From: Roridomyces roridus
Taxonomy: Eukaryota; Basidiomycota; Agaricomycetes; Agaricales; Mycenaceae
Reading direction: 5' to 3'
Length of the DNA: 64,000 nt
NCBI GenBank assembly: GCA_029378245.1
Contig: JARKIF010000032.1
Span: forward strand, 310,001 to 374,000
A program made the position numbers and the translations under genes. Of the stretch, positions 11,380-23,656 are shown piece by piece. Under the pieces are notes generated by a model. The model searched no databases. It was not told where the DNA came from and saw nothing but the letters and a program-made list of their open reading frames with translations. Position 1 is the first letter of the stretch. Each line of letters starts with the position of its first letter.

Positions 11380-13096
11380 ATGGCCGACAATATTGAACTC
11401 GCTCCATTAGATTCTCACCCCAAACCTCCAAGAGAAAATGGCACCTATGCGCCCTCACACAACTCGGACGATTCTGATGACGAGGACCTCGTTATGGACG
11501 ACGGCCGCAGGGCGCTGCTAGGCCCGATGGCATCTACTAGAGACACCACGGGAAGACAAAAAGACTCTGTCACCTCGACCACCAAGTTGTGGCCACAAGT
11601 CCGGGGCATCGTAATCGAGGTGAATACGGGACGCGAAATGCAGGCACGGCGCTGATACGTGTGGTAGAGCGCACCCACTCTCCTTTTCGCTACTGTGGGA
11701 CTACTTTTAACGGGGGAACTGCTGGACCATGTCTCTGTGCGTTCGCTGCCCCTTGTGCTCGCTGGGATTGATATCTGATCTGCGTTCAGCGTTGGCGAGC
11801 CATGGTGCAGGTCGACCAGCTCATCATGATTATACCCGTCGTACTCAACCTGAAGGGTAACCTTGAGATGAACCTCTCAGCGCGTTTGGGTACCGCTGCC
11901 AACGTCGGCGAACTGGATGATCCACCAGCAAGGAGGAGTATCATTCTAGGCAATTTGGCCCTACTTCAGGTCCAGGCGACGGTTGTGTCGTTTGTCGCCG
12001 CAGGGTCTTCTCTTGTACTGGGCTTGGTTGTCCCCCGGGCGCAGCCACAACTCCAGCAGATGGTGGAGCGCGAGGAGAGGCATTCTGGATTCCCGACGTG
12101 AGTCCACTGCGACCTATAGGTGCCTAGCTCATTTTGTAGTTTCATCATGGTCGCTGCGACTGCCATGACCGCCACCTGCCTCTCGAGTCTCCTGCTGGGG
12201 TCCTTCATGTGCGGTCTGGTCGTTGCTTGCAGATCTTTTGGTCTCGATCCTGGTGAGCGACCACCTGCTTCGCCATTATACCCATCTAAATCAGCGCAGA
12301 CAACATCGCGCCGCCCATCGCCTCCTGCCTGGGAGATTTGGTCACACTGATTTTCCTGGGCGCCGTATCCTCCGTCCTCGTCCTCGTTCTCAGAACCCCC
12401 ATACCCTTCACCGTAGCAATCCTGATCGTCCTCAGCTCCGTCTCTTGCGGCCTATACACCCGGCGTAACACCAAAGTCGCTCCCTTACTGACGCAAGGCT
12501 GGTCCCCTCTTTTCGGCGCCATGGTCATCAGCAGCGGTACTGGTATCGTACTCGACCTGTTTGTGAGCCGCTACGAAGGCTTTGCGCTACTCGCGGTTGT
12601 GATCAGCGGCCTACCAGGTGCCGTCGGCGCCATCTTCACCTCGCGGCTGTCCACGCGCCTGCATGCCGCCGCGCTATCCCTGGCGCCACCCGCTACGTCT
12701 GGGTCGGCAGAACCGTCACCGAGGCTCGTGATGATGATTCTGCTGCTGGTGACGCTCCCTGTGGAGATCATCTTTCTGGCCGTTATTCGTGGGTTGGGAT
12801 GGCTTCACCTTCCCTTCCTGTTTATCGCCATGTCCGTCCTCTTCTTCTGCACAGCGGTAAGTTCAATTGTTATCTCTGACTTGTGCTAAATAAACTCACA
12901 GGTGCTTTCCTCGCTCCTCATTGCCCGCGCACTGACCAATTTTTTGTGGTCACGCAATCTGGACCCAGACATGTACGCGCTGCCGATACACTCGGCGCTC
13001 ATGGATCTCATTGGGCAGCTCCTTCTCGTGCTGTGCTTTGAGATTGTGTCGCTGCTAGGCGCAAAAGTGGAGGTGAAGATACCTAAAACTACATAG
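11380..13096 (+). CDS. SLC41/MgtE-type divalent cation (Mg2+) transporter
   Basis: Exons 11380-11619, 11668-11754, 11811-12097, 12140-12252, 12300-12856 and 12902-13096 stay in frame throughout. The N-terminus is acidic and cytosolic (DDSDDEDL). The membrane part carries the two-fold repeat typical of SLC41: a GLLLTGELLDHVSV helix, LNLKGNLEMNLSARLGTAAN, and the pore signature DNIAPPIASCLGDLVTL. More helices follow, and then the second repeat with PIHSALMDLIGQLLLVL. Family members move Mg2+ and related ions across the plasma, vacuolar or mitochondrial membrane. The second intron is given as 11755-11810; another acceptor nearby is possible. Which membrane it uses cannot be told from the sequence. 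Confidence 0.9.
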
Positions 13097-13498
13097 ACAC
13101 TACGTATAATTATCTGTATCGTAGCTGAAAACTAGAGACGAGCTTTTCTGCAGGATCGAGTGCATCGCCACAGTTAGGTAATTGATGCTTGCTGTCACAA
13201 GTTGTTCCCTGCCTTGATTGGACGAGCGCGAACACGGTGTTAGCGCCTCCATCGTCCACAAACACCTCTCTGGCGCCCGACGCCTCTCTTCCAGCCCTTC
13301 CATCCATCTCCTCCCCTCTTCCCGCCGTTCCCAAGCGCGCGACAACCGCCTGTTTTGCGGAGGGGTCGTGATTGTGTTGCATTCTCATTCCTCGCTCTCT
13401 GCACGCTCGTATTCGAGTTTTGCACTCGGAGTAGCATTCAGGAAGCTTCGCGTGCGCTACCGGGGACGCTCGTGTCACTTTTTTGCGAATTGCGAAAA

Positions 13499-15712
13499 AT
13501 GGGATCCAAGCTCGTGCCGTACAGCCGACCCACGTCCCCGATACGGTCAATACTATTCAAAGGGCCTCCGGATGCCGTGCCCGCGACGGAGGAGCTCGAG
13601 TCGCTCCATGAAGAGTTGAAACAGTTGAAGGCAAAGACGTTGGAACGAGCCAAGAAGGCGGGCGAGGACCTCAAGACGATCGAGGAGTCGATGCGGAGGA
13701 TGAAGGAGAGGGAGAAGGGCAAGGCAAAGCTCATTGACAAGGTCAAACGGGAACGCGACTGTGCGTATTTTTCTCTATCCATTCAGTTTCTTGCACTATA
13801 GAGACGCGTCGGAGCCTTCTGATCATGTGTCATCGCGCGCTTAATTGTCCCTTCCCCATTGCATGCCTGTTCTCTCTCCCATTTCGCCCTCGTCGACACG
13901 CTTTTTACACAATTTGACCTCTTGTTCAGATACGCCCCTTCCCGATGGTGCCGACGAGCTGAAGGTGCACATCAAGCCGCGGCTCTCATCCCAGCCAACA
14001 TCGTCCATGCCCCCCTCGTCCGCCCGGTCGTCCCTCGACCCACGCAGGTAGATTGGACTGTTATATGTCCCATTTGATCGAGCTTATGGTTCCAAAAGTG
14101 AAGAATCAAAGAAGAAGAAGAAGAAACGGAAACGCGAGGAAGAGGGTGATAATGAGCCAGGTCACGGTCCTTTATTCGTTTGCCTTGATTCAAGCCAACA
14201 TCACTCCTTAGATGCACAAAGACCTCGCAAAGCAACGCCACCAGCACCAACGACCCATCCTCCAAAGGCACAAAAGTCCACCTCGTCGTCGTCCTCGCAG
14301 CCACCCAAGGTTTGAGTTCTGCTCTCATGTGCACTCGTTCTCGTGCTAAAGCTTTGAAACTCGCCCAGGTGGTGAGCGGGGCAGATTTCGCCATTCCCCC
14401 GATGGTGTCCCTCTTCCCTACGAGACCTCCAATACCCCCGCTTCCCAAACCGGGTCCCAGTAAACCAACAGAGGTGACGGAGGACTTTACGACCCGACCG
14501 TCAACGCAGCAAGTGCTCGTGACCACCTTCTACACCTCAATCGAACCCTACCTGCGACCGATCCGCGAGGAGGACATTGGCTTCCTCGAGCATACTCACG
14601 ACGAGGTGGAGCCCTACGTGATGCCCAAACTTGGGACACATTATTCCCAGGTCTGGGACGAGGCGGATGCGATGGTGCGTGGGGCCGTTCTACCAGAGCA
14701 GGCGGGCAAGGAGCGCGACTTGTCCAAGGACGGGTTTGATCCGCCAGAACCAAAGTGGGACCCGTCGACACTCGAGGAATTCGATACCACCACAGAGGCG
14801 CATGGTCACGGGCCGCTTACTGAGCGTGTCTTGAGTGCGCTACTGCCGGTGGGGGATGCCACTGGCTGGAAGGGCGTCAAGGCTGCTGAGGATGCGATGG
14901 AGGGACGACCCGGAGGCAGTGCTGCTGCTGCGGCGCGTAAGGAGAGGCTGAATGTAACTGACTTGGAGGCGCGGTTGCGAGATACGATGCGATACCATGG
15001 GCTGTTGGATGCACCGGTACGTGACAAGTTATCCCTCTTGCTCTGCTCACACTTTGTTCATTAGCCCGATTATTCGGAAAAAGTCGACGATCCGATCGCT
15101 ACTGCTATACGACAAGCGCAGCGAGAACTGCGGACTGTCGTTGCTACGAACAAGGCGCGCAAGGCACGTCTTGTTGACATTGCGCGTGATCGGCTTGGCT
15201 ACCAGGAGTACCTGGAGCTGCGTGACTCGATTGACCGCAATATCGCCTCGACGTACTCGAGATTGCAGAAGAAAGAGTCGGGGCCCAAGGCGTTGGCGAA
15301 GAAGAAGAAGAAGCTCGGGGAGGCGAGTGCGGCAGGGACACCGGTGCCTGGTGGTGGTGAACCTAATGGGAGTATGCCACCGCCAGCTCCACCACCGTGT
15401 CCTGCAGCGCTCGGGTTGGGGCCGGACGACGACAATATGCTTGTGGTGTCCGAGCAGCTGCAGCAGCTCGTGGAGACCCGGCGACAGTGGGTTGATAATG
15501 TTGGTCGCGTGTTTGAGCAGAAGCAGCAGGAGCGACCCGGGACTATATGGGGGTTCCCTGAGACGAGTGTTTACGAGGGTGTGGATGAGGAGGTTGCCAA
15601 GATGTTGCTACATTCCGGACTTGAGCTGCCGGATCCGGAGCGACCACGGGTGAACAAGGGGAAGGGCAAAGACATAGAAGTGGGGAGGGGAGATGCGATG
15701 GATGTAGGATAA
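13499..15712 (+). CDS. NGG1: SAGA/ADA complex subunit Ngg1 (Ada3)
   Basis: Exons 13499-13760, 13930-14047, 14099-14160, 14212-14309, 14369-15016 and 15065-15712 sum to 611 residues exactly in frame. The N-terminus has a coiled coil (EELESLHEELKQLKAK) and a Lys-rich run. The C-terminal half carries the Ada3 domain: VVSGADFAIPP, the helix around YHGLLDAPPDYSEKVDDP, IATAIRQAQRELRTVV and RLGYQEYLELRDSIDRN. Ada3 links Gcn5 and Ada2 in the histone acetyltransferase module. The start chosen is ATG 13499; frames open further upstream lack support. The first intron (169 nt) is longer than the others and might hide another small exon. Confidence 0.9.
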
Positions 15713-15794
15713 GATGATTTACGCCTTTGTTTTCCCTCTTGCTCTCAACCGTTCGATGTGAATTATTCAAAGCAAAGATAAACTACAGCACACG

Positions 15795-16736
15795 CTACGT
15801 TTTGGTCTTTTTGGATTTTCTAGGTTGCTCTCCGCCCTCATCGTCCCCTTTGCGCTTTTTCGACTTTTTCACTTTGGCGGGAGTGACTCCCGTCTGGGGG
15901 GTGTCGGGCACTAGCACCTCGGCGTCGACCTGCATCGGTGTAGGCGTACTAGCCCGCTCGACTTGTGGTATTGCGGCACCGTAAGGCACAAAGCTATGTT
16001 TCAAGACTTCCACAGGGTATTTTTCCCGCGGTGGGTTTTTGTACTCTGTCGAGGCGTCGGGTGCGGGTGTGGGTATGGCATCTTGAGCGGATAGAACTAT
16101 GGTTCGTGCGATTGGCGTCGGGGCTGGCGGTGGGCAATAATGAAATATTTAATAATATAATTAGACCTGGGATGTAGAACTCGAACTGGAACCTTACCAA
16201 CGTAGAGTTTGCCTTTCTTGCTTTTCCGGGGTAAAAGACACGAGAGGGACTTGATTTCCTCGCCGCCGACGGGGAGGTCATCGGGCGCGTCGTCTCCGAC
16301 GGACCAGATATCGTACGTGACTTTGGTACGAGGCAACGTCCCCATCTTTTCCGTCTTTTTGCTGTCCCTTTTAGCTGCAGGCGAAAGGGATATCTGCGCC
16401 GTTTTGAGATGCTTTGGTTTCACCTGAGCGCAGAAATGTATCAGAATCGTAACGAGGACATGAGTATAGCACACGCACACTGTCGGGGATGCGGACGAGC
16501 CATAGCTCAAGGTCTTTGTTGTTTTGAAGCTCGTCCCAGTCGAATTCCCCTACGTCCGCCGACGCTTCGAGACGGACGGATTTGTGCGGTGGTTTGTATG
16601 CCCAGTGAGGATCGTCGCCTTCATTGCGGCCCTTTCCAGAGGCGGGCTTTTCGATAGCTTTGGCTTTCCCTTTGCCCTTCTTTGGGGGAGGGATTTCAGG
16701 CTCCGGTGAAGAGGAGGACGAAGATGAGGGAGCCAT
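15795..16736 (-). CDS. RPA34: RNA polymerase I subunit RPA34 (CAST/Rpa34.5) type
   Basis: Exons 16736-16479, 16423-16198 and 16123-15795 give 270 residues in frame. The N-terminus is Ser/Pro- and Lys-rich. The core holds NKDLELWLVRIPDSVKPKHL, followed by YDIWSVGDDAPDDLP and LSCLLPRKSKKGKLYV. The short IP-(x)n-LxxLK start and the strongly basic tail (KKSKKRKGDD, RKSKKTKT) are what is known for RPA34, which pairs with RPA49 in the TFIIF-like module of Pol I. Convergent with NGG1 (82 bp between stop codons). Sequence conservation in this family is low, so a structure-based check would be useful for the exact assignment. Confidence 0.82.
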
Positions 16737-16800
16737 GAAATTTAGACGGATCAATGATGCTACTAAATACAAACAAGTAGATACAATATCGATGAAGCAT

Positions 16801-18370
16801 TCAAGCAGCATACGCTGCGTGGGCAGATACACTACGGGTCATAGGAGAAGCGGGTCGAGGAGGCATCGGCCAGGGACTGCGCCGTCCATCTGGAGAAGGG
16901 CTGCCATACTCGGAAGGCGAGTCGCTGCGCGGCGGCATCTCTTCTTCAAACCGGCTGTCTATCGAAGACCGACGCGAACCGTTCTCTATCTCAAGCAATT
17001 CGTCGTTCAACTTGCGACTCACGTCTGATCCCGAGTCCGACCCAAACTCGGAACCAGCGAGCTCAATTTTCCTCCGGGTGAGCCGGAAAGCATCGGCATC
17101 TTCCATGACAGAAACGGACTGTGTGCCGAGTTAGCTTGATATGAGCAGGCGATTGACCGCAACTACCTTCTTGGGTTCAACGGGGACTTCTTCACCGGGA
17201 ATTTCTTTCACTGAATTTTGGTCAGAATTCGTCGGCAACAGAACCTGACGCTCACTTGTCTGTGCCTTTTCGACGGCATTACCGTGGATAGAGGAATCCG
17301 ATTCGGGGCGCGCGTGGAGAGCGTAAAGCATAGTGCAAGAGTAAATCCGCGGCTGCACGAAAGCCAAAGCGATCCAGACTGGGGAAAGTTGAAGGAATAT
17401 CCGGTTCAAAGAAATCAGAACATACTCTTCGTATCACGAGCCGCAAACCATGTCGCTGCGCCGGCAAGGGTAACTGCTGTGGTCAAAGCGCCCGCTTCGA
17501 ACAGCAATAGGACGACCATCTTGGGGAAGCTTAAAAGCAATCAGCACATGTATGGTGCGGGTAAGGAGAGAGACGTACTTCCACTTCGTAAAGGATTGAG
17601 CATTCCTCTTGCAAAGCTGCCAGAATAGAGGTAGGCCAACAAAGACATTTCCAACAGCAGACGATACAAGGGCCAGGCTGACGCGAGGACGGTCAGCTCA
17701 AGTCGAATGTGGTCAGGGGCTCGCTCACTAGATGAAAGCATTCATGACCATGCTTTCAGCGGTCTGAGACAGGACCATCAGGATACCGCATCCGAAGATC
17801 CCAGTCACAGCGGCGAGGAGAACCAGAAAGAGGATAGCAAAGACATAGTGATGCTTTGTCCTGCGGGAAGAAATGAGCCTTCTTCGATTACCAGTTGGCG
17901 CCGCTCACATTTGCCAATAGCTAGTGATCATGAAGAATTGAGACACCGCGGTGACGACCCCGATTGTGAATACCACGACAGTCAGTGGCCAGTACTGTCT
18001 TTCCAAAGCCTCGGTGTTTCCCTAGTGCACACATTGATGAGCGAAACTGTAAACAACTGCGAAAGCAACGAACCCAGTAGAGGATGGAATACAAATAGGC
18101 CGTCGCGCAACAGGCAGCGATGCCCACGAGATCGGCGAACAGGTTGGTGAGGACTCCAAGCTTGATGAAAAAGCTGTCTCGGCGCCGTGCATCACTTCGG
18201 AAGTACTGGATGACCGCGATGAGCTCCACCGTGAAGAGGATGGAGGCGACCCATGTGCCGATGGCGACTGGCCTACGGAGCACAGTCAGCTGCATCGAAT
18301 CAGAAGAAAGTCGAAGGACTTGCGAGAGATCGTCGGGCGTCAAGAAAGGCGCTGTTGAGTTGGAAGACAT
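16801..18370 (-). CDS. Seven-helix membrane protein of unknown function with acidic tail
   Basis: Starts at ATG 18370 (MSSNSTAPFLTPDD) and runs through about eight exons. Helices visible in order: PVAIGTWVASILFTVELIAV, a LGVLTNLFADLVGIAACC segment, the YWPLTVVVFTIGVVTAVSQF segment, YVFAILFLVLLAAVTGIFG, a helix with LALVSSAVGNVFVGLPLFW, and VVLLLFEAGALTTAVTLAG. The cytosolic tail is about 150 residues, polar, and rich in Ser/Pro/Glu. Arrangement and helix content resemble the DUF6534-type proteins common in mushrooms, but I cannot assign that domain with certainty. Function unknown. Lies 64 bp downstream of RPA34 on the same strand. Confidence 0.72.
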
Positions 18371-18643
18371 CGTTAGGCTAGAGACGAGACCATGTTGAGC
18401 CAGGATTTATAGAGAGGACGGCCAGGGGCGTCTCATTGAGATCGCGGGCATGTTGCGCTCCCGCGGGTCAACACGTCTGAGACTTGCAAAGCATTCTACG
18501 GAAGCACCGGAATGTCTTGGAGTGCTGGACGCGCGTGGAAAGTGTTCAAAAGCAAACACGAGGAAGTTGGGTGGGCGGAGGCATCGCGATGGCATTCTAA
18601 ATTCTCTCAGTCTTCTTCTTTCTGCTTCCACGTCCTCTACGCC

Positions 18644-20859
18644 ATGTCGACTGAGCAGAGTCCGCTGCTCCCAAAGGCTCAGCAAGGGCCCTCCCGGCTG
18701 GACTTTGTGCTGCTGATGATGGGCGTTTGGAGGTGCGTGGACGTTTGGGACAAGATGCAGAACGCATACAGAACACACAGTCCAGCCTCGTCTTCATCTC
18801 GTCTCTCGATGGAACTATCGTGGCCACGCTTATCAGCACTATTGGGTCGGACCTGGAGAATATGCAGCTCAGTTCATGGATAGGAACGGCGTATCTACTG
18901 TCACTCTGCGCCTTCACGCCGTTATATGGTCGTTTGGCCAATATCCTCGGTCGGCGGCCCAGCATCTTGGTTAGCCAGGTCTCCGTGGTTCTTCGGTCCA
19001 TCTGACCAACGGTAGTTTGCGGGCACACTTTTTGGAGCTGCCACGGTGCTATGCGGCTTTGCCCAGAACATGTATGCGTTTGCGCTAGTAAAGTTGGAGA
19101 CTAGCTAAAGGTTTCAAGGACGCAGCTGATCGCCCTTCGCGCCCTCGCAGGGGCTGGGTCGAGCGGAATGACCGTTGTGGGCTCCGTAGTCATGTCGGAC
19201 TCGGTTCCACTGAAAAGTCGAGGGCTATACCAAGGATGTCCGTCTTCCGTTTCTGAAGAAAGTGCTACTATCTCATTCTACTCCAGTCGCCAACCTTTTA
19301 TTCGGGCTCGGAGCTGCTGTGGGCGGTCCATTGGGCGGATGGTTAGGTGACACCATCGGGTGGCGTGCAGCTTTTGTCTGTCAGGCGCCGTTCCTCGTCG
19401 TGGCCCTCATTCTGCTTTTCTCCAAAGTCAGAGAACCAGAGTCCCCGCTTGCGCCTACGAATACCACCATCTACGTAAAGCTCAAGAGAATCGATTACGC
19501 TGGCTCGGCAACTCTCGTAGCGGCCCTTGTAACCTTTTTGATCGGGCTTAATATCAAGACTACGACCAGTCGCCAGTGGGGAGACAGTCAGGTTTTGGGC
19601 TTGCTAGTGGCTGGGTGAGTAGCTCTTTGTCTTGTCCACAAATGCTCAACTGTTCCAGCATCGTACTGCTCTGCTTCTTCGTTTGGATAGAGCTCAGATA
19701 TGCGTCTGAGCCTGTAATGCCCTTTTCTATGATAAGCCGGAGAACGCCAGGATTTGTGGCTCTTGTAAGCATTGATCGAGTATGCTTTCGACATGCTGAA
19801 CCCGTTTTCAGAATAACTTCCTTGTATCAATACTCATCTTCTCCACCATCTACAACATTCCTCTGTATTGGGTATGTACGACTCTTCTCTCTCCTGCCAC
19901 TCTTTTGTGACGCGATGCAATTCAGACCGCAGCCCGTCTTCGCAGTTCGACCAACGCCGGTGCCCATCTCATCCCTTACTCTGTCTGTGTATCCATAGGC
20001 TCGCTTTCCGCTGGGTGGTATATGCGCAAGACTGGTCGCTACTGGAAGCTCCAAGCACTTGCCGGCTTGTGTATGGTCGTCCCAAACATTATCATGGCTA
20101 CCTGGTAGGTCGCTTTCCCTTCTAACAATCGCTTGTTTCTCATACTCACCAGGACCACCGAAACTCCTGAATGGGTGTTCTATGCCACTGTTGCGCCCAC
20201 GGTGCGTTACTTCATTGCTGGTGCTCGTCGGAGCCGCTCAATTCGCACCTCTAGGGTTTGGGCTATGCTGCGACATTGACTACCACTCTGCTCGCCCTTA
20301 TCGCAAGTGTCGCCCGTGACGACATACCCGTCGCCACCGCATGTGCGTCACTAAAACTCTTCCCTGACCTTGTCTGACCATTGGTAACCCAGTATCGTAT
20401 CTGTTCCGCACTTCGGGCCAGTCTCTGGGCGTGTCCCTGTCCGCTGCCCTCACGCAGACACTCCTAGCACGTAACCTACGTGCTCGTATCACGGGCGAGG
20501 ATGCCGATGAGGTACATTCATTCTCATTACAATAATATCCCAATCTGAGGACCTCGTCCAGATCATAACTAAAATCCTCGATTCCACGGCATACATCCAC
20601 ACGCTGCCGCAAGAGCTCCAAGCCAAGGCGATGACGAGTTGGGCAATTGCACTTCGTGCCCTATTTTATTGCCAGATCGTGCGTCAAAATTATTCCTTTC
20701 AAGTTCGTGATCACTAATTAGGTCGGACAGGGGCTATCCGTGGCTGTGCTATTATCACTGCTCCCAATCGAGGAGTATTCTCTGCCAGACACGGTGGCTG
20801 GTAAGCCGGTCAGGCATACGACGTCTGAAGAGCGGGATGCGGAGGCCAGGGAAGAGTGA
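18644..20859 (+). CDS. MFS transporter, DHA2 family, vacuolar basic amino acid type
   Basis: Starts at ATG 18644 with MSTEQSPLLPKAQ. The EQSPLL motif fits an acidic dileucine vacuolar sorting signal. Introns are short; one acceptor near 18784 must be placed so that GVWS joins LVFISSLDG. Helix 1 has SLDGTIVATLISTIG. The loop 2-3 motif is YGRLANILGRRP. Then LRALAGAGSSGM, the GGPLGGWLGDTIGWRAAF segment, and later helices up to LSVAVLLSLLPIEEY. The length and the 14-helix pattern match DHA2. Vba/Fnx1-like members carry basic amino acids into the vacuole; drug export is the alternative. The ending is DAEAREE then TGA. I see no disabling change. Confidence 0.85.
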
Positions 20860-20929
20860 TAATGTACTAGATAGACGACTGCATTGCACATGATACAGGG
20901 ACAAACACAATTTTCCAGTACACAATGAA

Positions 20930-21320
20930 CAAGCATCCCCGCCCTCACCCCGCGTGTTCATCTCAAACGAACTCGCAAAAGTGGTCGTATTACCCGGAGT
21001 GCGGAATTGAATCGGCTGGTCAGTGAACACTGTATCCGACGTTGCTCCCGTAGGTATATGAGGAGCCTGTGTGCGAGGACGGCAGGGATGGAGAAGCTGT
21101 AGCCCATCCAAAGGCCGAGTCACGGAACGATAGGACCTGTCGCGCTCATGAACAGATAGATGGTCGAAAGAAGGTTCAGCCAAAGTCTTTCTCGTGAATT
21201 TGGAATCATTGCCGTGCCTGAATGAATCGTGACGGGTGGAGACAAGGCTGGGCCAAGTCCAGACAGCGGGAGCACATACAGAGAAGAGAAGAACGTCCAT
21301 GTTTGTCTTGGTTGTGTCAC
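20930..21320 (-). pseudogene. Broken 3' part of a DUF6533-type seven-helix gene
   Basis: Reading the - strand gives MGYSFSIPAVLAHRLLIYLREQ-like sequence around 21120-21050. This matches the WTGYSFSIPAVLANRLLI exon of the intact paralogue at 28.9 kb. Upstream lies a stretch with LNLLSTIYLFMSA, like a membrane helix. No N-terminal DUF6533 exon is found further upstream, and the reading frame after LREQ does not match the paralogues. I take it as a decayed copy. Transcription from the neighbouring MFS gene could run through it. Confidence 0.6.
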
Positions 21321-21998
21321 GGTGAGAACGTGCGGGTAGCGTTACGTAAGGTGATCTCTCTCTGAATCTCTCTTTGATCTCTCTTGCTGCTCTCGTGGCA
21401 AACACCTCATCTTGGTCCTTCAGCTTTTATTGGCCTGCATAATCTTGGACAGATTCCAGCTCCAAGTCCTACCTGGCTCTTGCCCGACCCCGTTGCCGAT
21501 TCATCGGGCCCTTCATTCGCCGACTTAATAGATGCTTCCACGGATTCATTCAACAACTATCCAATCCCCGTTTCCTCTCAGTACTTCGGAACTTCCCTTC
21601 ATTGATAAGAATCTCCGACACCCGTCGTTTCTGCCGACATTGAAGGCCTCCTGAGAGTCCGAGACCAAAAGCAAACAGCTCTGCGTTGCGATCTACACAT
21701 TAGACAAGGCAGCTAAACTTGGAGCTCCACGACAAGACTTGAGTTGCAGTAGACGGTCTATCGGTGCTCAGAAGTCACACAGCCTTCAGAATACGACAGG
21801 GGATATGACGAGAAGCAGCAGCATGTGGTCCTTGCACTTGGCTTCCATTGGCGACAGTGTATCCAGGTAACTGAAGGCCAAGGCATTCCACGTTTCCTCT
21901 TCACCTCCTTCGAGGCTCAGCCGGGGTGTGAGGGATATCCGCAGTGGTGCGTGGTTTACTGGAATCTTGGCGTATCGACTCACGCTTAGTGCAGCGCC
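21321..21998. other. Intergenic; promoter of first seven-helix copy
   Basis: About 680 bp with no supportable gene. The last ~50 bp resembles the sequence just upstream of the second copy at 27378, so the duplication took part of the promoter along. Confidence 0.45.
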
Positions 21999-23186
21999 AT
22001 GGCTCCCTCATTGCCGGGCGCGGAGTTGATGTCTAATTTCATATCATGTGGAATGTATGGGATCTACATCGTCACGCTTGGAATGGCGTGGCGGGTGCTA
22101 CTGATGACAGAGACGGGACGCATTCGCAGTCGCCGCGAAATCCATTGGGTGATCCTCTCCGTGTCGACCCTCTTGTCAATTGGCTCGACGCTCGACCTAA
22201 TTCTTGGCCTGACGCTCACCTACCAAGCACTTGTGGTGTACGATGGCCCCGGAGGTGCACAGCATGTCTATGCGCATGCAACTAGCTGGCAGAATTTCGT
22301 CAAGGTCCGTCAACCTCGAATGGCTCTCTCTATCGCCGTTCTCATGGAATTCACAGAGTTGTTGTGTGCTTCTACAAACACTTGCCGGCGACTTTATATT
22401 GGTGCCTTCTCTTGAAAGAGTCTTGCCTCCCCGCTTCACGTGTGCTCACAGATATATCGCTGTTGGGTCGTCAATGACCACGCTTGGTTCGTCGGGCTTC
22501 CTGGCACGATCTGGCTAGCGGACGTTGCCTGCGCCATCGGCGTACTAGTCAACCAAGGGCAAATCCAGCAAGGACAAGTCAACTCCGGTCATATCCAGTG
22601 GGGTTTGTCGTTCTGGTCTTTGACTATATGCACCAATATCGCATCGACCTGTATGTGCCTCTGTGACCCTACGTTTTACTTGGCTCATGTCCCTAGCTCT
22701 TATTGTTTGGCGCATCTGGGTCGTAGAGAGGCAAAACAGAAGATACGGTCTCCGCGAGGATCGACAGACGAGCGGCCTTCAACGTGCCATGCGGAACATT
22801 GTCGAGTCTGGCATGATCTACACGACTTGCTCCATCCTCCAATTGGCTGCCTTTGCCAATGGCAGTACCTGGAACTATCCCGCCAGCGCATTGGTGAGTG
22901 CGTGCAGAATCACTGGCTTTAATTTGACGGGGTTCTCCAGGCTTTCCAAAGCGTAGGTATCAGCTTTAACTTGATCATAATCCGTGGGGCCTCCCTTCGA
23001 CTACGACGTGAACCTGGAGGGACGACGAGCACCGCCATTAAATTCACAGGGGGAAGCGACACGGAGGCGACGCATACCAACTGTGACGCTGCTGCGACGT
23101 CCACGCCCGAGATTGACGATAAATCGACCGGCCTCGTACTTTCTCGTCTACCGAAGAACCCAGATTCGTCTGACATGGCAGTTTGA
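21999..23186 (+). CDS. Seven-helix membrane protein, copy 1 of a duplicated pair
   Basis: Starts at ATG 21999 (MAPSLPGAELMSNFI). The first helix is in GMYGIYIVTLGMAWRVLL, then EIHWVILSVSTLLSIGSTL. Short introns follow, including one that ends with AGTTGTTGTGTGC and one before IYRCWVVNDHAW. Then WLADVACAIGVLVNQ, a helix with LSFWSLTICTNIAST, LIVWRIWVVERQNRRYGL, MRNIVESGMIYTTCSIL and VGISFNLIIIRG. The tail ends at TGA 23184-23186. These segments are the standard signature of a large uncharacterised mushroom family. The paralogue at 27378-28642 is on the same strand and very similar. In this copy, one intron lies between ASAL and AFQSVGIS. Confidence 0.78.
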
Positions 23187-23656
23187 CTTGTTCTAGTTAG
23201 TACCTTTGCATCCACCGTATTATACCCCGTTTCCAACACCGCAATCTCTGACGTCGGTGTGAACTCTTAATAACACACCGAGATCCGACGCCGCGGGCAT
23301 CTTGCTGCGAGAATCGAGCTTCTCCAACGTGTACATCTATCTGCATCAGTCTGATGAGCGCTGGCAGCGACCTCCTGAACGACCCTCAATGTTATCCTAA
23401 AGTAAACTCGGCAACGGCCACGGCCAACCAGTTTCCCGACCTTTCTCCTTATACCCGAAACGCCCATCGTCCGCCGGAACGGTTGATACAAAGCCCGCAG
23501 AAGTGCCGTACTAGCATGCGTCCACGCCACTGTAAGTGTGGAGACGAATCAGGACCCATCATCCCCAGGAACTCCATTAGCTGAGAACCCTGCCAGTGGG
23601 TACTTAAACCCAGGATCAAGAAGTTGGATAGACTGGTCTCTTCTTGTGGGCCAATC

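Noticed and set aside
13355..13498. Upstream extension of NGG1 to ATG 13355
   Set aside because: The extra 48 residues are hydrophobic and unlike Ada3 proteins. ATG 13499 gives a normal N-terminus.
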